From positions 21,951,350 through 22,015,349 of the forward strand of contig OY987271.1 of NCBI GenBank assembly GCA_963920665.1: DNA of 64,000 nucleotides. Reading direction: 5' to 3'. This DNA is from Straminergon stramineum. Lineage: Eukaryota > Streptophyta > Bryopsida > Hypnales > Calliergonaceae. A program made the translations under genes and the position numbers. The notes under the pieces were generated by a model that saw only the letters and a program-made list of their open reading frames with translations, made no database searches and was not told the origin of the DNA. This document shows, piece after piece, positions 35,278-48,087 of the stretch. Position 1 is the stretch's first letter; each line of letters starts with the position of its first letter.

Positions 35278-36927
35278 ACTCGGTTGAAGAATTCCTCCTG
35301 TTCGTGCATCACATAGTTAGTGAATGTTGTCTCATGGGGTCCCTTCTCATATGAGCGTTAGAGGGGGGGTTGTCTTGAATAGATATCTTTTGACTTAATT
35401 TATCCGAACAATATGGGGGTTTCAAAGGCAATAGGAATTGTAGAACATGGAAAAAAAACTTCCAAAAGTAGTTATCAGCTATTAATAAATAAATAATGAG
35501 AATTTTTCCATACTCTATAGGTCTATTGCACATGCAGTAGGACACAACTAGAACGCAAGCAAAGAATTTGCCATTAATTAGAGAATGACAGAAGCAGAAA
35601 ACACATAATGGGAAAAAATCTACATTTCTATAATCATTTAATTAATTATGCAATTTGGAATGGCCTCAAACTATGGACTTCTATATGTCACCAACAAGAT
35701 GTTCAAAGGAACCATATATGGACAAAATGACAAATGATTGAAATTCTAAAAAGCAACGTAGTAGTAACTACCACCTTGACCATTGGCTCCAAACATTGCC
35801 TGAGGTATGAAACTTATTATTAGCAATGACGACGATTGACGATGATAGGACTCTCATGAGTTATATTTTGTAAAATAATGATTAGAAATTTAAAATTAAT
35901 GCTAAGAATTGGAAGTTTTGAGAGATTACTTACTGTTTGTCGGCATTACTGCAGGTCGAAGCGGGGTGTTGTACATCTAAGCTTGTAGCTGGTTCTCCAT
36001 GAAGACGGGTGTGAATAATTCTGTGAGATTACCACAAAGGTTAGGAAAAGCAAATAGTAAACTAAATTGCCTGGTAGTATGAGAGAGAAAAGTTAGTTTT
36101 GAATGCCTCCATATGGAGAAAATGCAAAACAACACATTTCACTTCATGGAGAGGTCTTTATGACAAATTGATTATTTCAATGTAGTAGAGAAGGGACTTC
36201 AACAAGACATGGCACTTCCACAATTTCGACTATGCATTGCAAGGTAATATACTCCTTTCACTATTGGCGAATACACAATGTTGAATCTTTATACAAAGTT
36301 AAATGAACACAATCAAACATTGTAATACAAGAAATGGGTTTGACAAAATGCAATTGTACTGAAGTGGCTGCAATCCTCCAAGCTGGACGATGCAAATACA
36401 GTGCATATACAAGATCCAAATTCAAAGCTACATGAAGGATCGAGAACTTATAGGGAGGAGCTTCAGAGGTCATTGACAAGGTTGGTTGCAAGTACGCACG
36501 AGAATGCAAGGTCGAAATTTATTGTTTGGCAGTGTTGTCCTACTCCCCTCCAACATTCCAATGCCCATGACTCTATTTGTTGTATGTAGCTGCGAGCCAA
36601 ACCACGATGTTTGGCAAAAATTATGACAACATTCTTCTATAGAGAGCCTCAATGACGACAACTTTAAAACACCACTGGTATAGTTCCAAAATCTTCTCAA
36701 ATGTTTATTTCTTCAATATTGGCAAACTACATACAAGCGCCACTTTATGCCACAATTTTAGGATATCAAATAGCAACTTTTCGGCTAACACCGTGCTTTT
36801 CCCTTTGCCAATAGGGCCTCCATGTAGGTTCAGCAATTCACAACTACTAGTAGTGTGAACGACCACTACTTAGATGCCACTTACCACCATTCCTTTAGAG
36901 GGCCTAAGGCCAGGTGAGAATGTGCCT

Positions 36928-37230
36928 TAAAGTAGTCTGCTCTTAAAGCAACCGTGTAAGGGCTGGACAACCTTTTCGATGGTTCTTGATGCTCGGAATT
37001 ATTTTTCCACTTGAAAAAAAATTGATGTGGAATCTAACCCAAGTGGTTTCATATTTTTCGAGGCACTTTGGAATTACTTATGAATTTTCAATGAATTCTA
37101 TGATAGACACTTATTTTTTATCATAGACCTTGCAAAAATGTAGTCTGAAAAAATATATGGCTTGACCAAAAACAAAAACTACAACCTTCAAAAAGTAATA
37201 AATGCAACCATTACTAAACTCTAAATTCTT
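36928..37230 (-). repeat. Dispersed repeat family B, copy 3 (inverted)
   Basis: The reverse complement matches 7,655-7,983 closely: ATTCATAAGTAATTCCAAAGTG, AAATATGAAACCACTTGGG TTAGATTCCACATC and the GGTTGCTTTAAGAGCAGACTAC terminus. Its terminal TAA coincides with the right target duplication of the Harbinger element, so Harbinger inserted at the edge of this repeat. Confidence 0.65.
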
Positions 37231-37489
37231 TTAACATTTGTAAGAAGGGCAATCAACTTTCATTTAGAAAAATTAAGTGGACACACCTTGGCTTTCAATG
37301 GACCCTCTCTAACCCTTATTCCATCCATTAGCAAAGTATGAATCAATACTTGCTCATCTAAAGGCCCAATCAAGGACTCTCGTCAACCTCACCATGCGAT
37401 TCACATTTGGGCTAACTTTAATAGTATTTGGGTCCATTCCCCCTGTTCTAGCACCTAGGTGTGGTGATACTATTATTTGGAGTCACTAA

Positions 37490-38597
37490 TGTCACGCCCC
37501 TTAATGACACTTACCACCTTATGTTCACCTTCTAGTGCTTTCCAAGCACTTCATCTTTTAGTGACATCAAGGGTCACGCTCTCCTAACACTGCACATGCC
37601 CTGCACCCACAATGTTAAATTCCAACTCATTTCAGGACTCACTAATCGGGACCCACCAAATAGGACTCATACCATGACCTAGTGTGGAGTGGGACACCAC
37701 CCAACCGGTATCAAGGAATGCACAAGCACTTCAAGGTAATACACAAGTGGTGGTGAGGCTCCAACACTAAACTCACCACCCAGGGCCATTTAGGCTCACC
37801 ATAGCACCATCCAGAAGGGAGGAGGGAGACCACCCCTCCTCATAGTACTCTTTGCGGTATTTGACAGCCCCCCCTATTCTAGAGGTCATTGGGCCCCCCC
37901 AAGATGCTCCCCATCTTGGAAGACCATCCAATTCCAAGTGGTATCCCCCAAACCGAACCCCCAAAGACTCCCGATCTTCCCATTGGGATAACTTTTGTCT
38001 TAGAGTTTCAAATCCCAAATGCAAGCTCATTTTCATGATTGAAATTTTCCGTAGATCACCATGGACTATTCACTTTCCCCAATACGACAAGTATTGAGGA
38101 AGTTATGGCCCTCCAAAGGTACAAGTCCCTTGGGAGGTGTAGTTCTCTAGGACTCCACCCTCTTTGGATGCCCATAACTTTTAGCTCACAGCTCATCTCC
38201 TCATGAGCCTTACCATTCTAAAAATCTTGTCTCCTTAGCTTTCCAATGATATGTGGCATGCCCTATTTGACTCAAAGAAATCCTCCCAAACCTTGTTTCC
38301 CACGTCCCCATGCCTCAGGACGCGGCCGAGACAGTGTGAACTTTGAGGAGTCATAACTTTTGACTCCCAACTCGGATTCTCGTGTTCTTTGAATCCATGG
38401 ACGTGTCTTCTCACAAGCTTTCCAAGCATGTGCAACACGACCCCTAATTCGTCCAAATTAGAGTGTTGTAATGCTCTGATTGCTTGAGACTCCTATTCCC
38501 CCTCACCCCATCTCTTACAAGGCTTGGGGAGTCACCCCCAATGTCCCCCTTGCTCACCAAGGTGGCATGGGCATGCCTCATAATGACGGTCGTGACA
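37490..38597. mobile_element. Solo-LTR-like block, about 1.1 kb
   Basis: The block starts TGTCACGCCCC and ends GGTCGTGACA, giving the TG...CA ends and short inverted TGTCACG / CGTGACA termini of an LTR. CTAA occurs directly on both sides (37,486-37,489 and 38,598-38,601) as a possible target duplication. It is GC-richer than its surroundings and has direct internal similarities such as TCATAACTTTTGACTC / CCATAACTTTTAGCTC. No retroelement coding region adjoins it, so a solo LTR left by recombination is the simplest reading; another element type is possible. Confidence 0.45.
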
Positions 38598-38601
38598 CTA
38601 A

Positions 38602-40660
38602 AGTCCCCCTCTCTGTTCCTTCACTTAGTCTCCTCTTCTTGTTTTTCTAAGTTGCTCTCTTCTCTTTACTATCCAACCTCCTAGTTTGACTATTGTTTTG
38701 AGATTTTCATCTAATGCAATGGCATTCTCTGCTTGTTTTTGAAAAAAATGAAAAAATAAATAAATATCTAACAAACCTTAATTATGCTCTAAAATTTGTG
38801 GCAGTCCATTTTAGAACCATTGACTATCCATTTCAGAGGGGCCTATTGGGTTGTTTGGAGAAGATGGTCACAATAAAAGCAAACTATTTTAATACATGTA
38901 GAACTATGATATGGTATGAGTTTACAATTGAGAGGTATACAAGATGGATCATGGATGACCCTATTCCAATTACTTTGGCCATTGCATGCACCTATAAAAT
39001 TTAGTCATGTATTCTTCCGAAAGCCATCATTTTGTAATAGTGAGATTCAAGCTACAATGGGATGAATAGTGGTTACAATCAAAGCTTGAGTGTTGGAAAT
39101 GTAGTGAGTAGTAACCATGGAATGAATGTTCATCTTCTTGGTTTTAAATCAAGACCAAAAGTTAATAGTTTATTGCAATCATTAGTGACCATTTTATGAA
39201 AGTATTGCATCCACTTCATATGAGTAACATATCCACCATGGATGTACTTTGTATTGCTTTTGGGGTGTAAATGATTGCTTTGGGCTATTTGCATTGTACA
39301 CTTCTAATATTTATAAGAAGTTTCTACTTGGTTGTCATCTTCGCTTTCATTTTTCTACTTGTGTAAGAATATCAATTGGTTTCTAGTAAGGGATCCATTC
39401 TAATGGAACTAAATGTTCATGGTATTGCAAGAAATTGTTTGCATTTAATATAAAAGCTTTGACATGATAACTAAAACTATAGAAATTTATTGAACTTCAT
39501 ATTGTTGTAATTGACCACTAAATAATTCAGTTTTTTTTAAAACCAATTAGAAAATAGACTTGTGATCCTAAATTCAAAATGTTGAAGTACAAGAAATAAC
39601 TACAAAAGTATACTACATCTCAAGTTTGGAAGACTAAGGAAATTAATCACATTTTGCATGTTCAATACTAATAGAGGGATTTGTGATGCACATTTCTAAA
39701 TATAAAATGCATAGAAATTACAAAAATTAAGCAAGTAAGTACTATAACAATTATTAGGCATTTGTACTTCTTTCAAATGAAAATTGAAGTTAAGTTTTGA
39801 ATTAGCCTCAGAGTTGATGTACACAATGGTAGATTGTCATTCATTTTTACTTTCTTGGTAGTTTTTATATAATTCATGTTTTATACATTAAGGTGATAGA
39901 AATATTAATCTTATTATTATTTTTTAAGTATCATTTCTATATTTTAATTATTTGGTATTTTTTTCCTTAGTTCATTCTACTTTGATTACAATGACATTTT
40001 CAAAACAATAAAAGGATTGTTAGTATTTTTTGGTGGGATTCCAAAAGTTACTTAATGAAAGAAGTTATGTGGTCTAACCACAAAAAACAAGAATCAATTG
40101 TTATTTCACAACAATAAGTACATAGTACAAATGAAATAAAAAGCGAATCTTTTAAAAAAAATCAATACATTCAATGGACAAAATGTTATTATTGTAAAAT
40201 TTCAATAGATCTTTTTTTAGGGTTTGGGCATGCTCTAACATGTATTTCAAGATAACTTTGGGCCCTTGCATATTTCACCACAAGAAATTTAGATATGGTA
40301 TCAATTCCATATATTGTTGTTAACACTAGTCACATAATGATCAACAAACTTGGATTGTAAGCCTTAGATTTATTTTCTAAATTTTTCTTGAAAGATGAGA
40401 TCATTTGTCTTCTAAAAATCATAAGATTTTCAATTTTTTTTGGTACAGATTTGAAATTATTGTGAAATTTTGAAGAAAAGTGCAGAAATTTCAAATCAAA
40501 TACCATCTATGGTTTCAAAAATCTAAAGATTTCACCATGGGATTACATTATAGTACAAAACCTTACTTTGTTTTCCAAAATTCAATACTCGGGGACTTGG
40601 TCGGAAGTTCTCATCTTAAAATTGCAACAAGTTATTCCTTTTTAGGAACTTGAAGTTTTC
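38602..40660. other. AT-rich intergenic DNA
   Basis: No exon pattern, RNA gene or bounded repeat was recognised. The open frame at 38,714-39,004 has no family features. Confidence 0.55.
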
Positions 40661-40663
40661 AAT

Positions 40664-41042
40664 TAAGGTAGCCAACCCATTTCTAATCTCCCCCCATTTC
40701 CAATATGTAGGATGCTTTCTTTCTATGAAGTTGTAGTGCACTTCATGGAGTAGTTGTCACATTATGATTGGTTGCAAGGCTCTCAATATTGCAACCAACC
40801 CTTGGTCAATTTTGGAATTAGCATATGTTCACAAATAGAAAGCTCTATACCACCATTATAGGTCAAAGAGAATCTTCTACTGAAGAATTCGTAGTAATTA
40901 CATTTTGTGTAATAAAATTATGAAATAATATGCAATCCTTCTAAACTCTATTTTTGCACATCTGAAAAATTCTGCATTCAAATAACCTCTGCTCCAAATA
41001 TGCATAATTGCTTAAGTGGTTGGAAGTGGGTTGGCTACCTTA
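40664..41042. mobile_element. 379-bp MITE with perfect 16-bp TIRs
   Basis: TAAGGTAGCCAACCCA (40,664-40,679) is repeated exactly in inverse at 41,027-41,042 and continues imperfectly inward (TTCTAAT / CTTCCAAC). The terminal TAAGGTAG is also the terminus of family B repeats. Superfamily uncertain; the flanks show no clear duplication beyond the terminal TA. Confidence 0.65.
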
Positions 41043-41634
41043 GAATATAAACTAGATTTGGAATCTTCATTTTGTTAGATTTGCTCAAAAGCAGAATTTC
41101 ATAATGTTGAATGTGAAAAAAAGTTTCAAGGAAAGGGAGCTGAAATTGCCAAAATATTCTACAAGGCCGGGGTATTCCTGTTTTTGAAACAGAACCCCAA
41201 ATAATCTCAAGAAATCAACTCATTGAACTTCACTCAATAGTTCATTATCAAAACTCTACACAACCAGAATGGATGAAAAATGTCAGAATTCCATCATGCA
41301 CATTGGTACTCAGGCCTTGTTATGGGTGGGTTGCGGAGGAAATTGCACAGCATAATTATTTTCTCCTCATGATTCTACATGAGCAAGTTAGAAGCATTGA
41401 CAAACAAGAGCTCTATTTCCATGAATTCCTTTGTCAAATGGTAAGCTCAAGCTTGTAACAGACCATCCGTTCCACACCAGACTTTTGCTACGTTCAAACC
41501 TTGGCCACCACATTGTAAAAGTCCAAAACTCTGTACGGAATCACTATGCACCATTGTCATCTTTCCTACGCATGATGTGAGAATGTGCAATTTGATCAAC
41601 CAAGGAAGCTGCTGCTCCTGTTGATTCGTTCGTT
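41043..41634. other. Region downstream of KCR
   Basis: It probably contains the 3' untranslated region of KCR (transcribed leftward from 41,634). No canonical poly(A) signal could be fixed. The rest is unremarkable. Confidence 0.4.
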
Positions 41635-43609
41635 CTATTCCTTCTTTGAGGCCGCGTTCTCTTTGGCTTGACCCTTGCGGCGGATGTTAAGATTCTTGCT
41701 GAGAAGAATGGAATCCATGATGGGCTCGGGAATGAGCCGGATGATAAACCACATCACCGACTGTACCCAGTATGGGGTGACGACAGGCTCATAGCCTATA
41801 CATCCCAGGGCGCACTTGGCGTACTGGTCCGCAGCGGGAGCAGTGAAAGAGGGCCTGATTTTAGACATCTTGGTCGCCACATACAGAGGTATCTGCACAC
41901 AAGTCTCAGAAATATGAGCGAAGCAAACGTGCCTTCACACTTCTGTATTCTGTATGGAAAAGCTGTCAAGACATCTCAGAGAGAACGACAAACGGCAAAT
42001 TACTTCGCATTTCATTGCTGCAAAAATCAAACGAGGCTTTCTCTACAAGACAAACGAGGAAGCACGAACCTGGCACTGCACATCGATGCCACTGTGCTTG
42101 TACTCCACATAGAGGGATCTTGATAGTTGCTCCACGTAACTATGATCACATGCGCAATAACACCCTCTCAAGTGAGTCAAGCATCCTATTACACTGAGCC
42201 GTCCAGTCCAGTGCCGAACTTGTGAAGAGAAAAAACTAGAAGAGAAAGGGTCCCAGAAACACTCACCCCTTGGTGGCAGCATAAACAGCATAGAGGGGGT
42301 AAGAAGGCAAGATTCCAACAGCACCAGAGCCTACGTTGATGATGGCTCCTCTCTTCCGCTTCAACATGGACGGAAGGAACAGATGAATCATTTTGGTGGT
42401 GGTTTCGCAATTCAATCGCAACAAGCTCTTCTCCAGATTCATATCGACCTCATGCAGGAACCGCGCGTACGGGTACGAAATGCCCACATTGTTGACCAAT
42501 ATGCCTACTTGGATATCACTCGTAGCTTGGGAAATCTTTGAAAGTCCGCCCTCCAGGTCGTCATCCATGAAGTCCACAATCACAGATCGCACCTGTCACG
42601 CCCAATGCACGCGTCAGATATACGAAACAGTGCACGTAAGCGTTGACGATACTCACGGATCAGCTTCACCCGTACATAACATTCTTGAGCCTGTCCAGTC
42701 TGGGAAGAAACTTAGTGTCGACATAGTGAAAAAATTATATCATGGTTAGGTCCGCCCAGAGGAGAACAGTTATGAGCTAAACATGTCTCTTTGTGCACAA
42801 AAGATTCCTTGTAGGGATGGTAACAGTAAGCTTCATACGACGGTTCCACCTTCTCAAAAGTGTTTGTCTCAGATCAGGAGAAGCACTCTCAGGACCAGCA
42901 AGAGGTAACGGTGGCATTATTATTGCTTCCAGTGTCAAGGAGATATGCATGTCAGGGAAATAAGAATTGAAACCCCACCTGAACACTATACTTGCTTGAG
43001 AGCTCCGTGGAAAACTCCTCGAGCTTCGACGCTGATCGGCCCACAATCACCACATTGATTTTCTTTCGAGCTATTTGGATGGTCATTGCACGTCCAATGC
43101 CATCAGTGGCTCCCGTAATCAATGCCCACTCGCCATATCTGCATCACCAGTCAGCTTCATAAACAATCACATAGATGCATGCAAGTAAAGAGCTGCACAT
43201 TCTTCTCTGCATAGTTGCGTCCAGGCCTCTAATTCCTTCACCCACCATGCGAAGTGCATCACTTCAGTCCTTCTGTCCAAATCGAACAGTCTCTACTATT
43301 TGAGAGATAGGACGGGATGGACATCCCATCGATAGCCTTCATGGCAAAAATGTCCCGGCCCAATACTAACCCCAGGAGATCTGGGCCACAAGAGTGCACG
43401 TTTGATTACTAATACTAATTGGACAAGACTAAAGATGGACAAGACGAAGAAAGAAGAGACCTTCTTAGGTCCTTGGCAGGTCGGAGGAAATAGCCGTAGA
43501 ACCATGGAACCACCAAGTAGACGAGTCGCAGGATGTAAAGAAGGCCAATAGCTGCCAACACCAGCAACATCCTGTCTGGCGCGGCGGCCGACCCCTCCGA
43601 TGCCCCCAT
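41635..43609 (-). CDS. KCR1: Very-long-chain 3-oxoacyl-CoA reductase (KCR), 320 aa
   Basis: Five exons are inferred on the minus strand: 43,609-43,461, 43,138-42,979, 42,592-42,267, 42,139-42,070 and 41,892-41,635, with GT-AG introns and exact phase (963 nt). It is an NADPH-dependent short-chain dehydrogenase that reduces 3-ketoacyl-CoA in the ER fatty acid elongase, feeding waxes, suberin/cutin and sphingolipids. Visible features are an N-terminal membrane segment (about residues 14-40) followed by YFLRPAKDLRRYG.W, the cofactor motif TGATDGIG, NNVGISYPYA, the catalytic Ser in NVGSGA and the YAATK (YxxxK) active site. Then come SRSLYVEYKHSGIDVQCQ and PLYVATKMSKIR. The protein ends KKE, like plant KCRs, consistent with ER retention. 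It looks intact. Confidence 0.92.
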
Positions 43610-44230
43610 AGCTGCCAGTTCCTACTGCACCCACCAGTCCAATCCTGTCAGCCACAAAACCTAGATTGCATGGACCAGACGAGACGAAACCCAACCCAAC
43701 AAACCCGACGAAGAAGAAGACGAAGCAAACCCTGCACTTGCGACTGCGCTCAAGAACACGATTACTTGCAATTGCACAAGCTGAGCTAGAAAACGACGAC
43801 GACGGCAACTTGCATCACCGAAAGAGAACAGATGGCGGGCGGCGCACGAGGTGATGGCAAGAGGAGTGGTGTGAATGGGGAAACCGGCAATGCGAGAAGG
43901 CAAGGCAAGCAGGGCAGCACCTTGGGCGTGCATTAAGTTATTCTTACCGTGCCGTGTCGTGCTGAGTCGCGAAGGAGATTCTGTGCTAGGGCCAAAACTA
44001 AGCTTACACACAGACAGCGAAAGGGAGGGGCGAAACGGGAAAGGAGGCACACAACGCAGCAGGAGAGCCTGGCAACCTGGTATGTCTCGTCATCAATGCA
44101 CACATGTCGAGGTTGTTGAGAACTATGGAGGGCATTGATTTGCCTTCTCTGTCGAAGTCCCTGCCTCAATAAACCCCGCTCCCACTAATAACTTCTTCAA
44201 TACCATTCAAAGCCAGATGGCTCCTTTGTC
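43610..44230 (-). promoter_or_regulatory. GC-richer 5' leader and promoter of KCR
   Basis: Upstream of the KCR start codon the DNA is clearly GC-richer than the intergenic average up to about 44,230, where it returns to AT-rich sequence. Overlapping open frames on both strands here (43,296-44,169) look like composition-driven shadows or short uORFs. No core promoter element could be placed with confidence. Confidence 0.4.
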
Positions 44231-45488
44231 CTCATCTCGTTTTCTCTTGTTCTCTCCGTCCGTCCGTCATTTTTTACCTTTTTTTCCGAAGAAAGTTAAG
44301 TGATAGGAATGGCGAGAGCATTTGAAACAATATTTTTTTTGACAAAGTGTGAATTTGTTAAGAATTTTTGAAGTGTTCAGTCCATCACAGCCTAAAAGAG
44401 TTTGTAGACTACCCCATAACCAACCAAAATTGATCCATAACACTCATCTTACTCACCTATTGCGGATACAATATTTTCTAACATAGAAGATCTGAAAAAG
44501 GCACTTCTTACAATGAACTAACACTAAAAAACTGAAAGTTCCTATTGTGGCCACTAGTTACTCCATTCCAGTTAGCTAAGACATCAAATGTGGCCCGAAT
44601 CTCAATAATTAAAAGAAAACCATAATGGGTAAAAGGTCTGTAATGGGCTGTTTTACATTAATTCTGATTGTGGAAAAACCTCATCATCATTTGGAGCTGG
44701 AGGACGTCTGTTCAGGAATTATATCATGATTGAGTAAGTTTCCTTCTCTTCCGACGATTGATCTCTCTAAGATGATGTTTAACCTCTGAAACACCAAAGC
44801 CCTCCCCCCCGTCAAACAGCACTAGAAACTGCCATTTTTATTTGGCAAAGTGCAAAACTGTAAAGACTTTGTTTTTTTGGCATACCTTACTGTAGGATCA
44901 TGCACTTAACTAGTGTGAAACTGTGTGGAAAAAATTTCAAAATTTTTTATTACATAGATTGCAAGATATTTGCAATGAAAGTGAAGAAAATGTTTCGTCG
45001 TGCTTCTTGCGTGACTAAATTTTTTGACTTCAAATCTTCTTAATTAAAAAATTTTGCACAATGGATTTTGAATTTTTAGTTTAGGTTTATATTGAAGAAT
45101 TGAATTGAGAATCTTGGATTAAAAAATTCAAATAAAACCCGACTAGATTTTCATTCTTCAAAAAATTGTTAAGTAGAAGTATGTATAAGATAGAAGGAAA
45201 GCCTAAATCATTAATAGTTCTAAGATGGAATTGAAGCTCACTAATTCCAACAATAAGATTGTTCAAGTTAGCAAACTAAACCATGTATAACTATTTTTTT
45301 CTCATAAATTGTGAAAATTGAGTTTAGAATTGAATGTTGTAAGTTATTCTTTGAAGAAGATGCTCTAATTGCCCCTAAAATAGGACTCTTTGTAACTTTC
45401 TCACCACTAGTTCAAATACAATGGATCAAATCTTTCTATATAGACCAAAGTATTTTCTATGAGAAACACAATTTTAGAAAACTCAAAA
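44231..45488. other. AT-rich intergenic DNA
   Basis: No gene or bounded repeat was recognised. Confidence 0.55.
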
Positions 45489-45719
45489 CACTTGTAGAAA
45501 ACTACGTTGTAGTCAACAAAATTCAACTAACATATTTTTGTGTTTTTTGTTGACACAATCAACAAAAAAACTAACTAACATTTTTTGAAAATTGTGTTAC
45601 AATGAACACAAATTTTCTCAATCTCTGTTGCAGTCAATACGAATTTTCAGATTTTTGTCACAAAAAACCCCAAAATGTGAGCTAGTTTCTGTTGACTATA
45701 ATACAATTTTCTAGTAGTG
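45489..45719. mobile_element. 231-bp CACTA-like fold-back MITE
   Basis: The left end CACTTGTAGAAAACTACGTTGTAGTCAACA and the right end, inverted, CACTACTAGAAAATTGTATTATAGTCAACA pair over roughly 40 bases. CACTA-type ends suggest the En/Spm group. It is related in its termini to the elements at 48,559-49,653 and 58,470-58,755. No 3-bp duplication is preserved. Confidence 0.55.
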
Positions 45720-46174
45720 ATTAGAACAAAAATTTATGCTCACTATGGTATACATACATGTGATCGACCTTTCCCTATTGCATCCCATATTTACACCTAT
45801 CCAAGATATTTTACCCCAAATGTTAGATGAGTATGGAGTTAGGAGATGATACTATGGTAATCATAGCTTATGCTTTTACCTTTACAATTGCTAAATTAAT
45901 ACTCATGCATATTTAACAAAACTATTATTTTGATATAGCAAAGACTTGAACCTAAAATAACTAACTTTCAATTGAATAAACTATTAATTTTCTACATAAG
46001 TATAAAATAAACTATTCTTTACCTTGAAAGTCCCTTTACAATTAAAATTCCAAAAATGTGAAGATGTATGATAATGCACAATTTAGGAGTATAATTTCAA
46101 AACGACTTTCATTTAAATTATAACAAAATATTATATCATAGAAGTTAAATGTTCCATTGCATTAATCAACTTGA

Positions 46175-46711
46175 TTGTCTTAGCTAGCAACTTAACACTA
46201 TAAATTTATCCTAAAAGTCTTAACAATCATCTTCTTTTTGGTCCTTCATTTGCTTATAATCCTAGATTGAATTTGAGTTTTTAGTCATCTTATATATTTT
46301 TTGGAATAACAAGGCATGATTGCATGATGCAATCTAATCACATTCATTTATCTTCATCCTAAATAGAATTAAACTCCCACCCTTGCTAAAAGAGACAATC
46401 AAACACAATTTCAAACTTCACGTGCTGCAAAACATTGGTAGAGATATGGTCTACATAGACTAGGATAATGACTCATGATAAGACTAGTAGTAAAAAAAAT
46501 CTGATTTGCAATTGCAAGAGCAAGGACTTAACCTCTATTTAGGATGAAGACAATCCAATGTGATTAGATTGCATGCAATCATGCCTTGTTGTCATTCCAA
46601 AATTTATACAAGTTCATTCAAAATTCAAATGCAATCTAAGATTAGAAGCAAAGGACTAAAGAGAAGATGACTTTCAAGACTTTTAGGATAACTCTAGTGT
46701 CTAAGACATTC
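46175..46711. repeat. Hairpin: about 200-bp inverted arms with a short loop
   Basis: The left arm (46,175-46,390) and right arm (46,514-46,711) are inverted copies, sharing TTATCCTAAAAGTCTT, ACAAGGCATGATTGCATG, GCAATCTAATCACATT and TTCATCCTAAATAGA in mirrored order. The loop is about 120 bases. It carries no recognisable terminal motif or target duplication. Such a structure is a possible small-RNA precursor or a fold-back MITE. Confidence 0.7.
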
Positions 46712-46759
46712 AAGACTTTTCAAAGATCTCTTATTATGTCACACAAGACATTATACTTT

Positions 46760-47699
46760 TTAACCCTTGAATGTATTTGACTATATTTTCACCAAAAACA
46801 CTATGAAACTACCATTTCTTGTACAAATACCAAATTTTAGAAAAAAAATAAATTTCTAGATCCATAGGGTCTTTTAGTATGCTCGTTTGAGAAGACATGG
46901 AAAAAATTTCAGAAATTTTCACTGTGTAGATTACATTATAATAGAGTTTGAATTGAAAAAAATCCTTTTTTCTGGCCTTGCAAAAAATCGGGCAGTTGCA
47001 CTTTACAAGGGCACATTTGTATGAAAAAAATGTCGAAAATGGTGGTGCTTCTTTGGATTCCTTCTTCAAGGCAAGTTAGCTACATGCTTGAAGAAATTCA
47101 AATCATTTGGAATTGTACATCACATAGGAAAAAAATAGAAAATAGAAAAAAGTAGAGAATGATTCAAAATACTAAAATGTTAAGAATTTTGTTATGGAAT
47201 TTAAAAATCCCAATCCCAATGGTTGTAATGTTGTAATAAATAGTCTACACCTAATGTTTTTATTTTTTTTCAAAAATATTGAAAATGGAGTTAAATAAAA
47301 GACTTCAAAGTTTATCTTAGATTAGAAATTCCATAACTACCCATAAACTAAAACTCCTCATACCTTTCATCTTGTTAATCAAAATGGAATGATTCAAAGC
47401 CTTTCCATGTAAATATAAAGAGAGAAAATCAATTTCAAGTTTTTGTTTTTGAAAAGAGTAATTTTTTAAGAATTTTTTTGAGTTGCCCAGTCTCCTCGAT
47501 GAGCAATAAAAATGACATATCATTCAATAACTTTTTAACCATATGGTCAAAAGTTATTAAAATTTTCAGGCCTTAAAGCTACTCCTTAGATACATGTTGT
47601 GTAAAAATTTAAAAGAAAAAAAAGAAAAATTTTATTCATAGTGAGTTGCCCAAAATTGCTTTGTTGCCAAAAAATGTAGTTTGGGTGTTTTGGAGTTAA
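46760..47699 (-). mobile_element. TTAA MITE family C, copy 1 (940 bp)
   Basis: Bounded by TTAACCCTTGAATGTATTTGACTATA at the left and GTTTGGGTGTTTTGGAGTTAA at the right. Read in reverse it aligns with the 54,222-55,174 copy along its length (GAATCATTCCATTTTGAT, CATAACTTTTGA-type and AATTTGGTACTTGTA-type segments). It sits just left of the copia 3' LTR. It is non-coding. Confidence 0.72.
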
Positions 47700-47789
47700 A
47701 TTTACCTAATTATTCCAAAAACTTCTCAAAATAGTTGAAGGTATTGTAAAATTTTCAAAGAGCATGACATTAACCTTTAAAAACATTTG

Positions 47790-48087
47790 CTCCCCATAAC
47801 CAAGATAGTCACCAAAATTGCTCTAATTATTAGACCAATAGGTGCATTCTTTGTATTGTGAATAAGAAACAAAATAAACCACATATTCTCTAGAATGGAA
47901 TCAATGGATGTAGAAAGCCAAAGTGCTCTAGTACAAAGTGTCTTTCTAGAAAGGGTTTGATGCATATCCAAAGGAGAGAGAAGATGGAATAAACTTCCTC
48001 CACTATTCAAATAAAAGATTCTCACACAATCCCTTATTGACTATTCATCTATAGTATTTGGAGAGCATATAATTATATTTCTTAACA
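47790..48087 (-). repeat. 3' LTR of the copia element (left part uncertain)
   Basis: It matches the 57,2xx-57,466 LTR in the same orientation: AAACAAACCACA, ATCTAGAATGGA, ACAAAGTGTCTTT, CTCCACTAATCAAATAAAAGATTCTC and the terminal ATTTC.TTAACA. The polypurine tract lies immediately next to it at about 48,088-48,100. The left boundary could not be fixed. Confidence 0.65.

Larger units (their letters stand above)
30107..36927 (+). mobile_element. PIF/Harbinger DNA transposon, 6.8 kb, inactive
   Basis: The left end AGGTACGTTCTCACTTAG (from 30,107) and the right end, inverted, AGGCACATTCTCACCTGG (ending 36,927) are matching terminal inverted repeats. TAA flanks both sides (30,104-30,106 and 36,928-36,930), the 3-bp duplication typical of this superfamily. 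It holds the two genes expected of an autonomous Harbinger in convergent orientation: a DDE transposase (+, 31,890-33,203) and a SANT/trihelix protein (-, 34,021-35,277). Both are broken. The right target site is the terminus of a family B repeat. The remaining interior (30,130-31,880 and 35,300-36,900) shows no confident coding sequence. Confidence 0.8.

Noticed and set aside
43296..44169. Long minus- and plus-strand frames around the KCR start
   Set aside because: They overlap the KCR first exon and its leader in other frames and show no domain.
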